A DNA stretch of 32,058 nucleotides, taken from positions 67,618 to 99,675 of the forward strand of contig JAFUIN010000014.1 of the NCBI GenBank assembly GCA_017468465.1, written 5' to 3'. Position numbers and translations under genes: made by a program. Positions 7,994-16,042 of this stretch are shown here, piece after piece; the first letter of the stretch is position 1; each line of letters starts with the position of its first letter. This stretch comes from Clostridia bacterium (lineage in GTDB: Bacteria; Bacillota; Clostridia; UMGS1840). The notes under the pieces are model-generated. The model ran no database searches. It was not told the origin of the DNA and was given only the letters and a program-made list of their open reading frames with translations.

Positions 7994-9325
7994 ATGATAA
8001 AGCTTCCAAAAGATGTAGAAATCATCATACAACAATTAAATCAAGCCGGATACGCTGCCTATGTGGTAGGCGGCTGTGTTCGTGACAGCCTGCTTGGGTT
8101 GGAACCGGAAGATTGGGACGTTTGTACCTCTGCATTGCCGGAAGAAACCAAACAGGTTTTTTCCGGATTTCATATCATTGAAACCGGAATTCAGCATGGG
8201 ACAGTTACAGTTCGTGTCAATCATCAATCTTATGAGGTTACTACTTTCAGAAAAGACGGCGATTATAAGGACTTTCGCCATCCGGAAACAGTGGAGTTTG
8301 TTTCGGAGCTGAAGGATGACCTTTCCCGTCGTGATTTTACCGTTAATGCGATGGCATATCATCCCAAAACCGGTGTGGTTGACTATTTTAATGGTCAGAA
8401 AGATTTGGCATCCAAAACAATTTGCTGTGTTGGGGATGCGAAGACTCGGTTTCAGGAAGATGCTCTACGGATTTTACGTGGGTTACGGTTTGCAGCAAGA
8501 TATGGTTTTTCTATAGAAAGCAGTACAAAAAATGCAATGAAAGAATGTAAAGAGCTTCTTTCGCTGATTGCAAAGGAGCGAATTTCAGAGGAGTTAAAAA
8601 AACTCTTGTTAAGTGATTATCCGGAAACTATTCTTTTGGATTACAGAGAAATTTTCGCACAATTTATTCCGGAATTTGCGACTATGTTTGATATGGAACA
8701 AAAGAATCCTCACCATCAGTATGATGTGTGGGAGCATACGGTGAAAAGTGTAGCCTGTGCAGATAAAAACCTTTTTGTCAGGTTAGCAGTTTTGTTTCAC
8801 GATATCGGAAAGCCGCAGACCTTTTCAATGGACAAGGAAGGAATCGGACATTTTTATTCTCACGCTAAAGCTGGTGAAGCTCTGTGCGAAACCATATTGC
8901 GTCGATTGAAATTTGATGCTAAAACCATAGCTTATGTCAAAGAATTGGTAAAATATCATGACATACAAATTGAACCTACTGAAAAAGCGGTCAAAAAACA
9001 ACTCAATAAAATTGGTGCAGAACAGTTTGAACGATTGCTGTTGGTAAAGGAAGCAGATGCAAAAACCACAGTAAATGCTGAAATAAAATTAAAAAAAATT
9101 GAAGCGGTAAGAAAACTTTATCAAATGGTTATAGAAAAGGATTCTTGTTTTACATTGAAAGATTTAGAAATCAGCGGAAATGACTTGATTTCTCTGGGAA
9201 TTCCGGAAGGAAAACAAGTGGGCGCAACACTTTTATTGTTGTTAGAAATGGTGATGGAAAATAAATTAGAAAACAAACGGGAGATATTGACTCGTTTTGT
9301 CCAAAAAAACCTGAAAAATATTTGA
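7994..9325 (+). CDS. cca: CCA tRNA nucleotidyltransferase with HD domain
   Basis: A 443-aa class II enzyme that adds or repairs the 3'-CCA of tRNA in the cytosol. The head domain shows VVGGCVRDSLLG followed by the metal-binding DWDV, then RRDFTVNAMAY and EDALRILRGLRFAARYGF, which match the conserved catalytic, ribose-binding and nucleotide-template motifs. A C-terminal HD domain follows (LFHDIGKP, about residue 270 on), a common fusion in Firmicutes. I start at ATG 7994, preceded by GGGTGA at 7 bases; a TTG two codons earlier is less likely. The ribosome site is weaker than in the neighbours. The gene has its own promoter and is followed by a separate promoter for the deaminase gene. Bacteria with poly(A) polymerase paralogues can confuse this call, but the motifs fit CCA addition. 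Confidence 0.93.
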   Translation: MIKLPKDVEIIIQQLNQAGYAAYVVGGCVRDSLLGLEPEDWDVCTSALPEETKQVFSGFHIIETGIQHGTVTVRVNHQSYEVTTFRKDGDYKDFRHPETVEFVSELKDDLSRRDFTVNAMAYHPKTGVVDYFNGQKDLASKTICCVGDAKTRFQEDALRILRGLRFAARYGFSIESSTKNAMKECKELLSLIAKERISEELKKLLLSDYPETILLDYREIFAQFIPEFATMFDMEQKNPHHQYDVWEHTVKSVACADKNLFVRLAVLFHDIGKPQTFSMDKEGIGHFYSHAKAGEALCETILRRLKFDAKTIAYVKELVKYHDIQIEPTEKAVKKQLNKIGAEQFERLLLVKEADAKTTVNAEIKLKKIEAVRKLYQMVIEKDSCFTLKDLEISGNDLISLGIPEGKQVGATLLLLLEMVMENKLENKREILTRFVQKNLKNI

Positions 9326-9344
9326 TTTTTTTCAACATAGTATC

Positions 9345-9373
9345 TTGAAAAAAGAAGTTTTTTATTATATAAT
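9345..9373 (+). promoter_or_regulatory. Sigma-A promoter of the dCMP deaminase-pgi unit
   Basis: TTGAAA (9345-9350), 17 bp, TATAAT (9368-9373), 30 bp before the start codon. No promoter is visible between the deaminase gene and pgi, so both are probably transcribed from here. Confidence 0.7.
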
Positions 9374-9402
9374 ATGAAAAGCAGAAAAAAGGAGGGTTTT
9401 CT

Positions 9403-9888
9403 ATGGAAAGAAAAGATAAACAAAATTATTATCTTGACATTGCTGAGGCTGTTGTCACCAGAGGCACATGCTTAAGAAGAAATTTTGGAGCAATTATTGT
9501 TAAAAACGATGAAATTATTTCCACGGGTTATACAGGCGCTCCAAGAGGCAGAAAAAACTGTGCCGATTTAGGCAGCTGTGTCAGAGAAAATCTTCAGGTG
9601 CCGAGAGGACAGCGTTATGAATTGTGCCGCTCTGTTCATGCGGAAGCAAACTGCATTATCAGTGCAAAACGTTCCGATATGATTGGTTCTACCATTTATC
9701 TGGTGGGGAAAGAAATGTCAGACGGCAGCTATGTTCAAAATGCCAATCCCTGTGCGATGTGTAAACGGTTGATTATTAACGCCGGCATTGAATGGGTCAT
9801 TGTGAGAAATACAAAAGATGATTTTACAACGGTGCATGTCAGAGATTGGATTTACAATGATGATACTTTGGGCAGTGGCTCTTATTAA
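9403..9888 (+). CDS. comEB: Deoxycytidylate (dCMP) deaminase
   Basis: A 161-aa zinc deaminase converting dCMP to dUMP for thymidylate synthesis. The catalytic signature is H79-A-E81 together with P-C117-x-x-C120-K, the single zinc site of the cytidine/deoxycytidylate deaminase fold. TGYTGAPRGRKNCAD near residue 41 matches the substrate loop of dCMP deaminases. Length (~160 aa) fits the ComEB type. AGGAGGG lies 8 bases before the ATG. It is followed after 28 bp by pgi, probably in one transcript. The gene name comEB comes from the Bacillus com locus; no competence genes are adjacent here, so only the enzyme role is implied. Confidence 0.95.
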   Translation: MERKDKQNYYLDIAEAVVTRGTCLRRNFGAIIVKNDEIISTGYTGAPRGRKNCADLGSCVRENLQVPRGQRYELCRSVHAEANCIISAKRSDMIGSTIYLVGKEMSDGSYVQNANPCAMCKRLIINAGIEWVIVRNTKDDFTTVHVRDWIYNDDTLGSGSY

Positions 9889-9916
9889 ATAAAAACAGCG
9901 AAAGGATTATTACTTT

Positions 9917-11269
9917 ATGAACAAATTAAAGGTGGATTTTTCCAAAACAAAAGGCTTTATTAATCAGGATGAATATGGAAAGATTTCCTATCAGGCAAAA
10001 GCAGCGATTGAGTTATTACATAATAAAACCGGGCCCGGAAATGATTTTTTAGGTTGGTTGGATTTACCAAAAAACTATGACAAAGAAGAATTTTTGCGCA
10101 TTAAAGCAGCTGCCGAAAAAATCAAAGCACAATCGGATGCTTTAATTACCATTGGAATTGGCGGTTCTTATTTGGGTGCCAGAGCAGCGATTGAGTTTTT
10201 GAATGGTCCCTTATATAATGTGAAAACAAAAGAATTTCCACAGATTTTCTTTGCGGGAAATACCATCAGCTCTGAGTATCACAAAGATTTGCTTTCTTTG
10301 ATGGAAGAAAAAGATTTTTCCATCAATGTAATTTCAAAATCCGGAACAACAACCGAACCCGCACTTGCTTTTCGTTTGTTTAAAGATTTAATGGAGAAAA
10401 AATACGGAAAAGAAGGCGCGAAAGAACGAATTTTCGTTACAACTGATGCGAATAAAGGCACACTCCTTAATTTAGCAAGAGAAGAAGGCTATGAAACCTT
10501 TGTGGTGCCGGATATTATCGGTGGAAGATTTTCTGTTTTAACTGCAGTGGGCTTATTACCCATTGCGTGTGCAGGGGCGGATATTGATGCGCTGATGCAA
10601 GGTGCCTATGATGCGATGGTTGATTATTGTGACACGGATATTGAAAAAAATGATTGCTTAAAATATGCAGTTTCCAGAAATCTTTTGTATCGCAAAGGGA
10701 AAAATGTAGAAACATTGGTTTCATACGAACCTGCAATGGTGATGTTTTCTGAATGGTATAAGCAACTGTTTGGAGAAAGCGAAGGAAAAGAACAAAAAGG
10801 TATTTTGCCAACTTCTATGAATTTTTCTACCGATTTACATTCTTTAGGACAGTATGTTCAGGAAGGTCTACGGAATTTATTTGAAACGGTTATCACCGTG
10901 GAAAATCCTACTGCCAATATTACGATTTCGGAAGATAAAGATAATGTTGACGGGCTGAACTTCCTGGCAGGAAAAACCGTTGACTATGTAAACAAAAAAG
11001 CATTTTTAGGCACTTTAATGGCACATTATGACGGTGGCGTTCCAAATATTGTGATTTCGCTTGATAAGAAGGATGAATATAACCTTGGTTATTTATTCTA
11101 CTTCTTTGAAAAAGCATGCGCAATTTCTGGCTATATGTTAGGGGTAAATCCCTTTGATCAGCCGGGTGTTGAGGTGTATAAAAAGAATATGTTTGCACTT
11201 TTGGGAAAAGACGGATATCAGGATATGAAAGCAGACCTGGAAGCAAGAATTGATGCACTTTCAAAATAA
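9917..11269 (+). CDS. pgi: Glucose-6-phosphate isomerase
   Basis: A 450-aa glycolytic enzyme interconverting glucose-6-phosphate and fructose-6-phosphate. It has [14 protein letters not shown] (about residue 77), [16 protein letters not shown] (about 141) and [20 protein letters not shown] (about 292), the phosphate-binding and active-site segments of the short bacterial Pgi type. Start ATG 9917 follows AAAGGA at about 10 bases. It lies 28 bp after the dCMP deaminase gene and likely shares its promoter. No terminator hairpin is obvious in the ~20 bp before the next promoter. Nothing unusual was seen. Confidence 0.97.
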   Translation: MNKLKVDFSKTKGFINQDEYGKISYQAKAAIELLHNKTGPGNDFLGWLDLPKNYDKEEFLRIKAAAEKIKAQSDALITIGIGGSYLGARAAIEFLNGPLYNVKTKEFPQIFFAGNTISSEYHKDLLSLMEEKDFSINVISKSGTTTEPALAFRLFKDLMEKKYGKEGAKERIFVTTDANKGTLLNLAREEGYETFVVPDIIGGRFSVLTAVGLLPIACAGADIDALMQGAYDAMVDYCDTDIEKNDCLKYAVSRNLLYRKGKNVETLVSYEPAMVMFSEWYKQLFGESEGKEQKGILPTSMNFSTDLHSLGQYVQEGLRNLFETVITVENPTANITISEDKDNVDGLNFLAGKTVDYVNKKAFLGTLMAHYDGGVPNIVISLDKKDEYNLGYLFYFFEKACAISGYMLGVNPFDQPGVEVYKKNMFALLGKDGYQDMKADLEARIDALSK

Positions 11270-11291
11270 GAAAAAATATTGAAAAAAACAC

Positions 11292-11320
11292 TTGCATTTT
11301 TGCCAGAATTATGCTATAAT
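11292..11320 (+). promoter_or_regulatory. Extended -10 promoter of the small P-loop gene
   Basis: TTGCAT (11292-11297), 17 bp, TATAAT (11315-11320) with TGC directly before it. Predicted start near 11327 leaves a leader of about 128 bases before the ATG at 11455. Confidence 0.8.
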
Positions 11321-11328
11321 CCAAATAA

Positions 11329-11438
11329 GCAAAGGTAGTCTGATTTTATTTTATACTTTTGCAAGGTGTTGCATAGTTATTCAAATGCAACGGATACCAA
11401 TAACTTAAGAAAGGGTTTTCAAAGTAACATTTGAAAAC
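11329..11438 (+). promoter_or_regulatory. Structured leader RNA with hairpins, possible pseudoknot and competing pairings
   Basis: The leader starts at the base of a 9-bp stem (11329-11337 with 11354-11362, one G-U). Next comes GTTGCAT/ATGCAAC (11368-11374 with 11385-11391). The loop of that hairpin, AGTTATT (11375-11381), is complementary to AATAACT (11399-11405), allowing an H-type pseudoknot. Last is a perfect 9-bp hairpin, GTTTTCAAA/TTTGAAAAC (11415-11423 with 11430-11438), ending just upstream of the ribosome site GGGGA (11442-11446). TTCAAATG (11380-11387) can instead pair with CATTTGAA (11428-11435), which would open both neighbours. No U tract is present, so any control would act on translation. 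I recognise no known riboswitch class. Confidence 0.5.
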
Positions 11439-11454
11439 GATGGGGAATTTTATT

Positions 11455-11868
11455 ATGATTAAAGTGTTAATTGGCCCGAAAGGAACCGGTAAATCCAAAA
11501 CTTTAATTTCCTGGGTTGCTGAAGCAGTAGAAAATGAACACGGTAATGTGGTATGTATCGTAAAGGATGACAGATACAACCTGAGCATTTCCCGTGAAGC
11601 AAGACTGATCAATGCTTCCGAATTTGAAATTAACGGTGCCGGCGAATTATACGGATTCCTGTGTGGCTTAATTTCTATGAATTATGATGTAACACATATC
11701 TTTATTGACAGCTTAACTTCTATTATGAAAGGTTCTGTTGCAGATGCAGATGCAGTGGTTCCTTATTTAGAAAAACTGTCTCAGCAGTTTAATATCAAAT
11801 TCACCGTTATGATTAGCGGCGATGAAGCTGATGCGAAAGATAATGTAAAAAAATATATTGTGAAATAA
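11455..11868 (+). CDS. Small P-loop NTPase of unknown function
   Basis: A 137-aa soluble protein beginning MIKVLIGPKGTGKSKTLI, with Walker A GPKGTGKS at residues 7-14 and a Walker B-like HIFIDSL (D85). The C-terminal half ends in a short mixed alpha/beta segment with no added domain, so it is close to a minimal P-loop fold. I believe similar short proteins occur widely in Clostridia as hypothetical or loosely named ATP-binding proteins; I know of no assigned function. I start at ATG 11455, 8 bases after GGGGA; upstream TTG 11431 and ATG 11440 in frame have no usable ribosome site and lie in or against the leader hairpin. Monocistronic: its own promoter, a long folded leader and a strong terminator. 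Confidence 0.85.
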   Translation: MIKVLIGPKGTGKSKTLISWVAEAVENEHGNVVCIVKDDRYNLSISREARLINASEFEINGAGELYGFLCGLISMNYDVTHIFIDSLTSIMKGSVADADAVVPYLEKLSQQFNIKFTVMISGDEADAKDNVKKYIVK

Positions 11869-11886
11869 ACCCTCTTTCTTGTATAG

Positions 11887-11923
11887 AAAAGGCTTGCTGT
11901 TGTGTGATGGCAAGCCTTTTTTT
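11887..11923 (+). terminator. Intrinsic terminator after the small P-loop gene
   Basis: AAAAGGCTTGC (11887-11897) and GCAAGCCTTTT (11910-11920) form a perfect 11-bp stem with a 12-base loop; the T run continues to 11923. Confidence 0.93.
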
Positions 11924-12016
11924 GTTCGCGAAAACATTTTTATTCTTCAAAAAAATAAAAAGCAAAATTTGTTCCGCAGATTCTTGATTTTTTTGAAAAA
12001 AACTCCTTTTTTTATA

Positions 12017-12045
12017 TTGCAATTTTATTTTATTTATGCTATAAT
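12017..12045 (+). promoter_or_regulatory. Extended -10 promoter of the acn-icd-rex operon
   Basis: TTGCAA (12017-12022), 17 bp, TATAAT (12040-12045) preceded by TGC. It is the same architecture as the promoters of gdhA and the small P-loop gene. The leader of about 105 bases contains a 6-bp hairpin, CATCCG (12120-12125) with CGGATG (12140-12145), next to the ribosome site. Confidence 0.78.
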
Positions 12046-12156
12046 ATATCTTGTGCTTTTTTGGACGAAAAAAGACGAAAATTTATAGATTGAATCAATG
12101 ATTTTTACAAAGAAAGGACCATCCGCAAATTCATATAACCGGATGTGGTGATTATA

Positions 12157-14088
12157 ATGGGATACACACTGGCAGAAAAAATTATCAAAGAACATTTGGT
12201 GGAAGGGGAATTAAAACGCGGTAGTGATATCGCAATTCGCATTGACCAGACCTTGACACAAGATGCAACGGGCACGATGGCATATCTGGAATTTGAAGCA
12301 ATGGGTGTAAAACGTGTCAAAACAGAAAAATCTGTTGCATATATTGATCATAACACCTTGCAGTCCGGTTTTGAAAATGCAGACGACCATCGTTTTATTG
12401 GAAGCATTTGTAAAAAACATGGAATTTATTTTTCTCGTCCCGGCAACGGCATTTGCCATCAGGTTCATTTGGAACGGTTCGGCATTCCCGGAAAAACCTT
12501 AATTGGTTCCGATTCTCATACTCCTACCGGCGGTGGCATTGGTATGCTTGCAATCGGTGCAGGCGGCATGGATGTTGCTGTTGCTATGGGTGGCGGAGCA
12601 TATCACATTGTTTGTCCTGAAATTGTCAAAGTAGAGTTAAGCGGAAAATTAAGTCCCTGGGTTAGCGCGAAAGATGTTATTCTGGAAGTTTTGAGAATTT
12701 TATCTGTAAAAGGCGGTGTTGGAAAGGTCATTGAGTATGCCGGAGAAGGAGTAAAAACCTTATCTGTTCCGGAAAGAGCAACCATTACCAACATGGGAGC
12801 TGAGCTCGGTGCAACTACCTCCATTTTCCCGTCTGATGAAATTACAAAAGCATTTTTGAAAGCACAAAAAAGAGAAAATGACTATGTTCCCTTGGCTGCT
12901 GATCCTGATGCTGTATATGATAAAGTGATTTCCATTAACTTATCTGAATTAAAGCCTCTGGCAGCTTGTCCCCATTCTCCCGATAATATTAAATCTGTCG
13001 AAGAAATCGGCAATATGAAAATTGACCAGGTGTGCATTGGCTCCTGCACCAATTCTTCCTTGTTAGACATGATGAAGGTGGCTTACATACTCAAAGGAAA
13101 AACAGTGCATCCCGATGTTTCGTTGTCTATTGCTCCCGGTTCAAAACAGGTGCTCAATATGCTGGCGGAAAACGGTGCATTATCCATTTTAATTGATGCC
13201 GGTGCCAGAATTTTAGAAAGTGCTTGCGGTCCTTGTATCGGTATGGGGCAGTCTCCTAATTCCAAGGGTATTTCTTTGAGAACCTTCAACCGTAATTTTG
13301 AAGGCAGATCCGGTACAAAAGACGGTCAGATATATCTGGTATCTCCGGAAATGGCAGCTGCTTCTGCGTTGAACGGATATTTGACCGATCCCAGAGAATT
13401 AGGCGAAATGCCGGAATTCAAGCTGCCTGAAGTGTTTACCATTAATGATAATATGATTGTTCCGCCTGTTGCGGAAGAAGATATGGATTCTGTTGAAGTG
13501 TTAAGAGGTCCGAACATTAAGCCGTTCCCAACCTCTGAACCCATGGAAGATACCATTTTGGCTCCTGTCAGCTTAAAAGTAGGGGATAATATCACCACCG
13601 ACCACATTATGCCTGCCGGTGCAAAAATTCTTCCGCTTCGTTCTAACATCCCGGCAATTTCCAAGTTTTGCTTTGCAGTGTGCGACGAAGCGTTCCACGA
13701 CAGAGCACTTCAGATGAAGCAGTCCATTATTATCGGTGGAGCAAATTACGGTCAGGGTTCTTCCAGAGAACATGCTGCATTGGCGCCGTTATATTTAGGT
13801 GTGAAAGCCGTCATTGTAAAATCATTTGCCAGAATTCATAAAGCAAACTTAATTAACGCCGGCATTGTGCCGTTAACCTTCCAAAATGAAGCAGATTATG
13901 ATGCAATAGATTTGCAGGATGAGTTGGAATTAAAAGACGTAAAATCAGCAATTCTTAACAATACACAAATTGTTTTGTTCAATAAAACCAAAAATAAGGA
14001 AATTCCTTTGGTGCAGGAATTTTCACAAAGAGACAGAGAAATGCTTGCAGAAGGCGGTCTCTTGAACTTTACCAGAAACAGAGCATAA
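12157..14088 (+). CDS. Aconitate hydratase (single-chain, ~640-aa type)
   Basis: A 643-aa iron-sulfur enzyme converting citrate to isocitrate via cis-aconitate. The three [4Fe-4S] ligands are present: C297 in GSCTNSS, and C357 and C360 in ACGPCIG. The C-terminal swivel domain carries GGANYGQGSSREHAALAPLYLG with the catalytic Ser-Arg. Length matches the shorter aconitase branch found in Clostridia and Thermotogae rather than the ~900-aa AcnA. Start ATG 12157 follows GGTGAT; in-frame GTGs at 12145 and 12148 overlap that ribosome site. It heads an operon with isocitrate dehydrogenase (15 bp later) and rex. With no citrate synthase gene in view, citrate must come from elsewhere in the genome. A homoaconitase or isopropylmalate isomerase role is less likely given the neighbour and the fused swivel domain. 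Confidence 0.94.
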   Translation: MGYTLAEKIIKEHLVEGELKRGSDIAIRIDQTLTQDATGTMAYLEFEAMGVKRVKTEKSVAYIDHNTLQSGFENADDHRFIGSICKKHGIYFSRPGNGICHQVHLERFGIPGKTLIGSDSHTPTGGGIGMLAIGAGGMDVAVAMGGGAYHIVCPEIVKVELSGKLSPWVSAKDVILEVLRILSVKGGVGKVIEYAGEGVKTLSVPERATITNMGAELGATTSIFPSDEITKAFLKAQKRENDYVPLAADPDAVYDKVISINLSELKPLAACPHSPDNIKSVEEIGNMKIDQVCIGSCTNSSLLDMMKVAYILKGKTVHPDVSLSIAPGSKQVLNMLAENGALSILIDAGARILESACGPCIGMGQSPNSKGISLRTFNRNFEGRSGTKDGQIYLVSPEMAAASALNGYLTDPRELGEMPEFKLPEVFTINDNMIVPPVAEEDMDSVEVLRGPNIKPFPTSEPMEDTILAPVSLKVGDNITTDHIMPAGAKILPLRSNIPAISKFCFAVCDEAFHDRALQMKQSIIIGGANYGQGSSREHAALAPLYLGVKAVIVKSFARIHKANLINAGIVPLTFQNEADYDAIDLQDELELKDVKSAILNNTQIVLFNKTKNKEIPLVQEFSQRDREMLAEGGLLNFTRNRA

Positions 14089-14103
14089 AAAAGGAGAAAG
14101 AAA

Positions 14104-15261
14104 ATGGATAAAATACAGCTTGCAAAAGAAAAATTTGAAAAAATATTGGAAAAACAGCTGAAACGCGTAGAAATGATCAATGCTAACAAGGAATTCAAAA
14201 ATTTTAAGGCGTTGGATAAAATCATCATCGGTGTTTGCGGCGGTGACGGTATTGGTCCCAGAATTACCGGTGAAGGTCAGAAAATTCTGGAATTTTTGCT
14301 ACAGGATGAAGTGAAAGCCGGAAAAGTTGAATTCAAAGTGATTGATGGCTTAACCATAGAAAGACGTGCAGAATTAAACAAAGCAATTCCTGACGATACT
14401 TTGGCAGAATTAAAGGCTTGCGATGTTATTTTGAAAGGGCCTACCACCACGCCCAGAAAAGGTGACCCGTGGCCGAATGTGGAAAGTGCGAACGTTGCAA
14501 TGAGAAAAGAGCTTGATTTGTTCGCAAATGTGCGTCCGGTAAAAGTTCCGGAAGAAGGAATTGACTGGGCATTTTTCCGTGAAAATACAGAAGGCTCTTA
14601 TGCATTGGGTTCCGAGGGCTTTGAAGTAGATGACGATTTGGCAATCGACTTTTGCGTAACCACTACCGAGGGAACAGAAAGAATTGCAAGAGCTGCATTT
14701 GAATATGCAAAAGCAAATGGCAAAACCAGAGTTTCCATTGTCACTAAGGCAAACGTCGTAAAAACTACCGATGGTAAGTTTTTGAAGCTTTGTAATGAAG
14801 TTGCCAAGGATTATCCCGGTATCGAAGTGGATGACTGGTATATTGACATTATGACTGCAAAATTGATTGATAAGAAAAGAAGAACCAATTTCCAGGTTCT
14901 CATTCTTCCCAATTTATATGGTGATATTTTAACTGATGAAGCAGCTGAATTTCAGGGTGGTGTTGGTACTGCCGGTTCTGCAAATTTAGGAAAGCAGTAT
15001 GCAATGTTTGAAGCAATTCACGGTTCTGCACCCAGAATGGTAAAAGAAGGCAGAGACATTTATGCTGACCCCTGTTCTATTTTCCGTGCTTGCGTGATGC
15101 TTCTTTCTCACATTGGATATACCGATGCTGCCAACAAATTGGAAAAAGCGCTGGATATTTGTATGTATACTGAAAAGAAAGTTGTAATTACCGGCAGAGC
15201 AGACGGTGCTACCAGTGCAGAATTTTCTCAGTATGTTATGGATACTGTTGCAAATATGTAG
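14104..15261 (+). CDS. icd: Isocitrate dehydrogenase (isocitrate/isopropylmalate dehydrogenase family)
   Basis: A 385-aa beta-decarboxylating dehydrogenase making 2-oxoglutarate from isocitrate. GDGIGP (about residue 43), RENTEGSYALGSEGF (about 160), a K-AN-V-K-TTDG segment (about 220), LPNLYGDILTDEAA for Mg2+ binding (about 270) and HGSAPRM in the cofactor loop are all present. The family also includes isopropylmalate dehydrogenase; the adjacent aconitase and the lack of leu genes favour isocitrate. Cofactor choice (NAD or NADP) cannot be settled from the loop alone. An N-terminal helix of about 38 charged residues precedes the Rossmann-like core. AAGGAG sits before the ATG, 15 bp after the aconitase stop. 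With glutamate dehydrogenase this completes a citrate-to-glutamate route. Confidence 0.9.
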   Translation: MDKIQLAKEKFEKILEKQLKRVEMINANKEFKNFKALDKIIIGVCGGDGIGPRITGEGQKILEFLLQDEVKAGKVEFKVIDGLTIERRAELNKAIPDDTLAELKACDVILKGPTTTPRKGDPWPNVESANVAMRKELDLFANVRPVKVPEEGIDWAFFRENTEGSYALGSEGFEVDDDLAIDFCVTTTEGTERIARAAFEYAKANGKTRVSIVTKANVVKTTDGKFLKLCNEVAKDYPGIEVDDWYIDIMTAKLIDKKRRTNFQVLILPNLYGDILTDEAAEFQGGVGTAGSANLGKQYAMFEAIHGSAPRMVKEGRDIYADPCSIFRACVMLLSHIGYTDAANKLEKALDICMYTEKKVVITGRADGATSAEFSQYVMDTVANM

Positions 15262-15295
15262 TATCTTAATTTGTAATAGAAAGTAGATATTAAAA

Positions 15296-15946
15296 ATGAC
15301 GCAAAGAAAAAAAGTTTCGGAAGCCGTTATCAAGCGACTTCCTCGATATTACAGGCATTTATCTCAGCTGTTAGAGGGAAATATTGACCGTATTTCTTCC
15401 AATGAGTTGGCATCAAGAATGCACATTACTGCCTCTCAGGTTCGTCAGGATTTGAATAATTTTGGCGGCTTCGGGCAGCAGGGATATGGCTACAATGTTA
15501 AAATGTTGCATGCGGAAATCGGTAACATTTTAGGGCTTGGGCAAGAGCTTTCCTGTGTCTTAATTGGTGCTGGTAATCTGGGACATGCTGTGGCAAACTA
15601 CGCAAACTTTGAACGAAGAGGATTTAAGATTAAAGGCATATTTGATAATAACCCCGCAATTATCGATACAAAAATTAACGGTCTTACTGTTCAAACAGTA
15701 GATGATTTGATTCCTTTTATTCAAAAAAACCAGATTAAAATAGCAATGCTCACCATTCCTGCTGTGTCTGTTAAGGAGCTGATTGACGATATTATCGAGG
15801 CAGGCATCAAAGGAATCTGGAATTTTTCTTATTTAGATATGGAGGTTCCGGCTGATGTTGCCTTGGTCAATGTTCATCTGTCGGACAGTTTAATGACACT
15901 GGCATACAAATTGAATGAAATTGAATATTTGAAAAAAAATCAATAA
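15296..15946 (+). CDS. rex: Redox-sensing transcriptional repressor Rex
   Basis: A 216-aa dimeric repressor that reads the NADH/NAD+ ratio. The N-terminal winged helix has RLPRYYRHL and the recognition region ASQVRQDLNNFGGFGQQGYGY, both family hallmarks. The C-terminal Rossmann domain has VLIGAGNLGHAV for NAD(H) binding and ends in the usual domain-swapped helix. Length is typical. It follows icd by 34 bp with only a weak ribosome site (AGAAAG), so it is probably co-transcribed with acn-icd at a lower translation level. Clustering of Rex with the citrate-to-2-oxoglutarate genes suggests those genes may belong to its regulon, but I found no complete TTGTTAA-N4-TTAACAA operator near the promoters in this window. 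Confidence 0.95.
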   Translation: MTQRKKVSEAVIKRLPRYYRHLSQLLEGNIDRISSNELASRMHITASQVRQDLNNFGGFGQQGYGYNVKMLHAEIGNILGLGQELSCVLIGAGNLGHAVANYANFERRGFKIKGIFDNNPAIIDTKINGLTVQTVDDLIPFIQKNQIKIAMLTIPAVSVKELIDDIIEAGIKGIWNFSYLDMEVPADVALVNVHLSDSLMTLAYKLNEIEYLKKNQ

Positions 15947-15962
15947 TCAATTACAGCGTTTC

Positions 15963-16003
15963 AAAAAGCAGAATTGTCCCCGATTAGTCAGTTCTGCTTT
16001 TTT
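15963..16003 (+). terminator. Intrinsic terminator after rex
   Basis: AAAAAGCAGAATTG (15963-15976) pairs with CAGTTCTGCTTTTT (15989-16002) with one G-U, a 12-base loop and a T run into 16003. It ends only 40 bp before the polC start codon. Confidence 0.88.
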
Positions 16004-16042
16004 ATTCAAACAACATATTTTCCGATTTCAGAGGTCAAAGAT

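Noticed and set aside
15974-16042. Upstream TTG start for polC
   Set aside because: The codons lie in the rex terminator hairpin, and ATG 16043 has a proper ribosome site.
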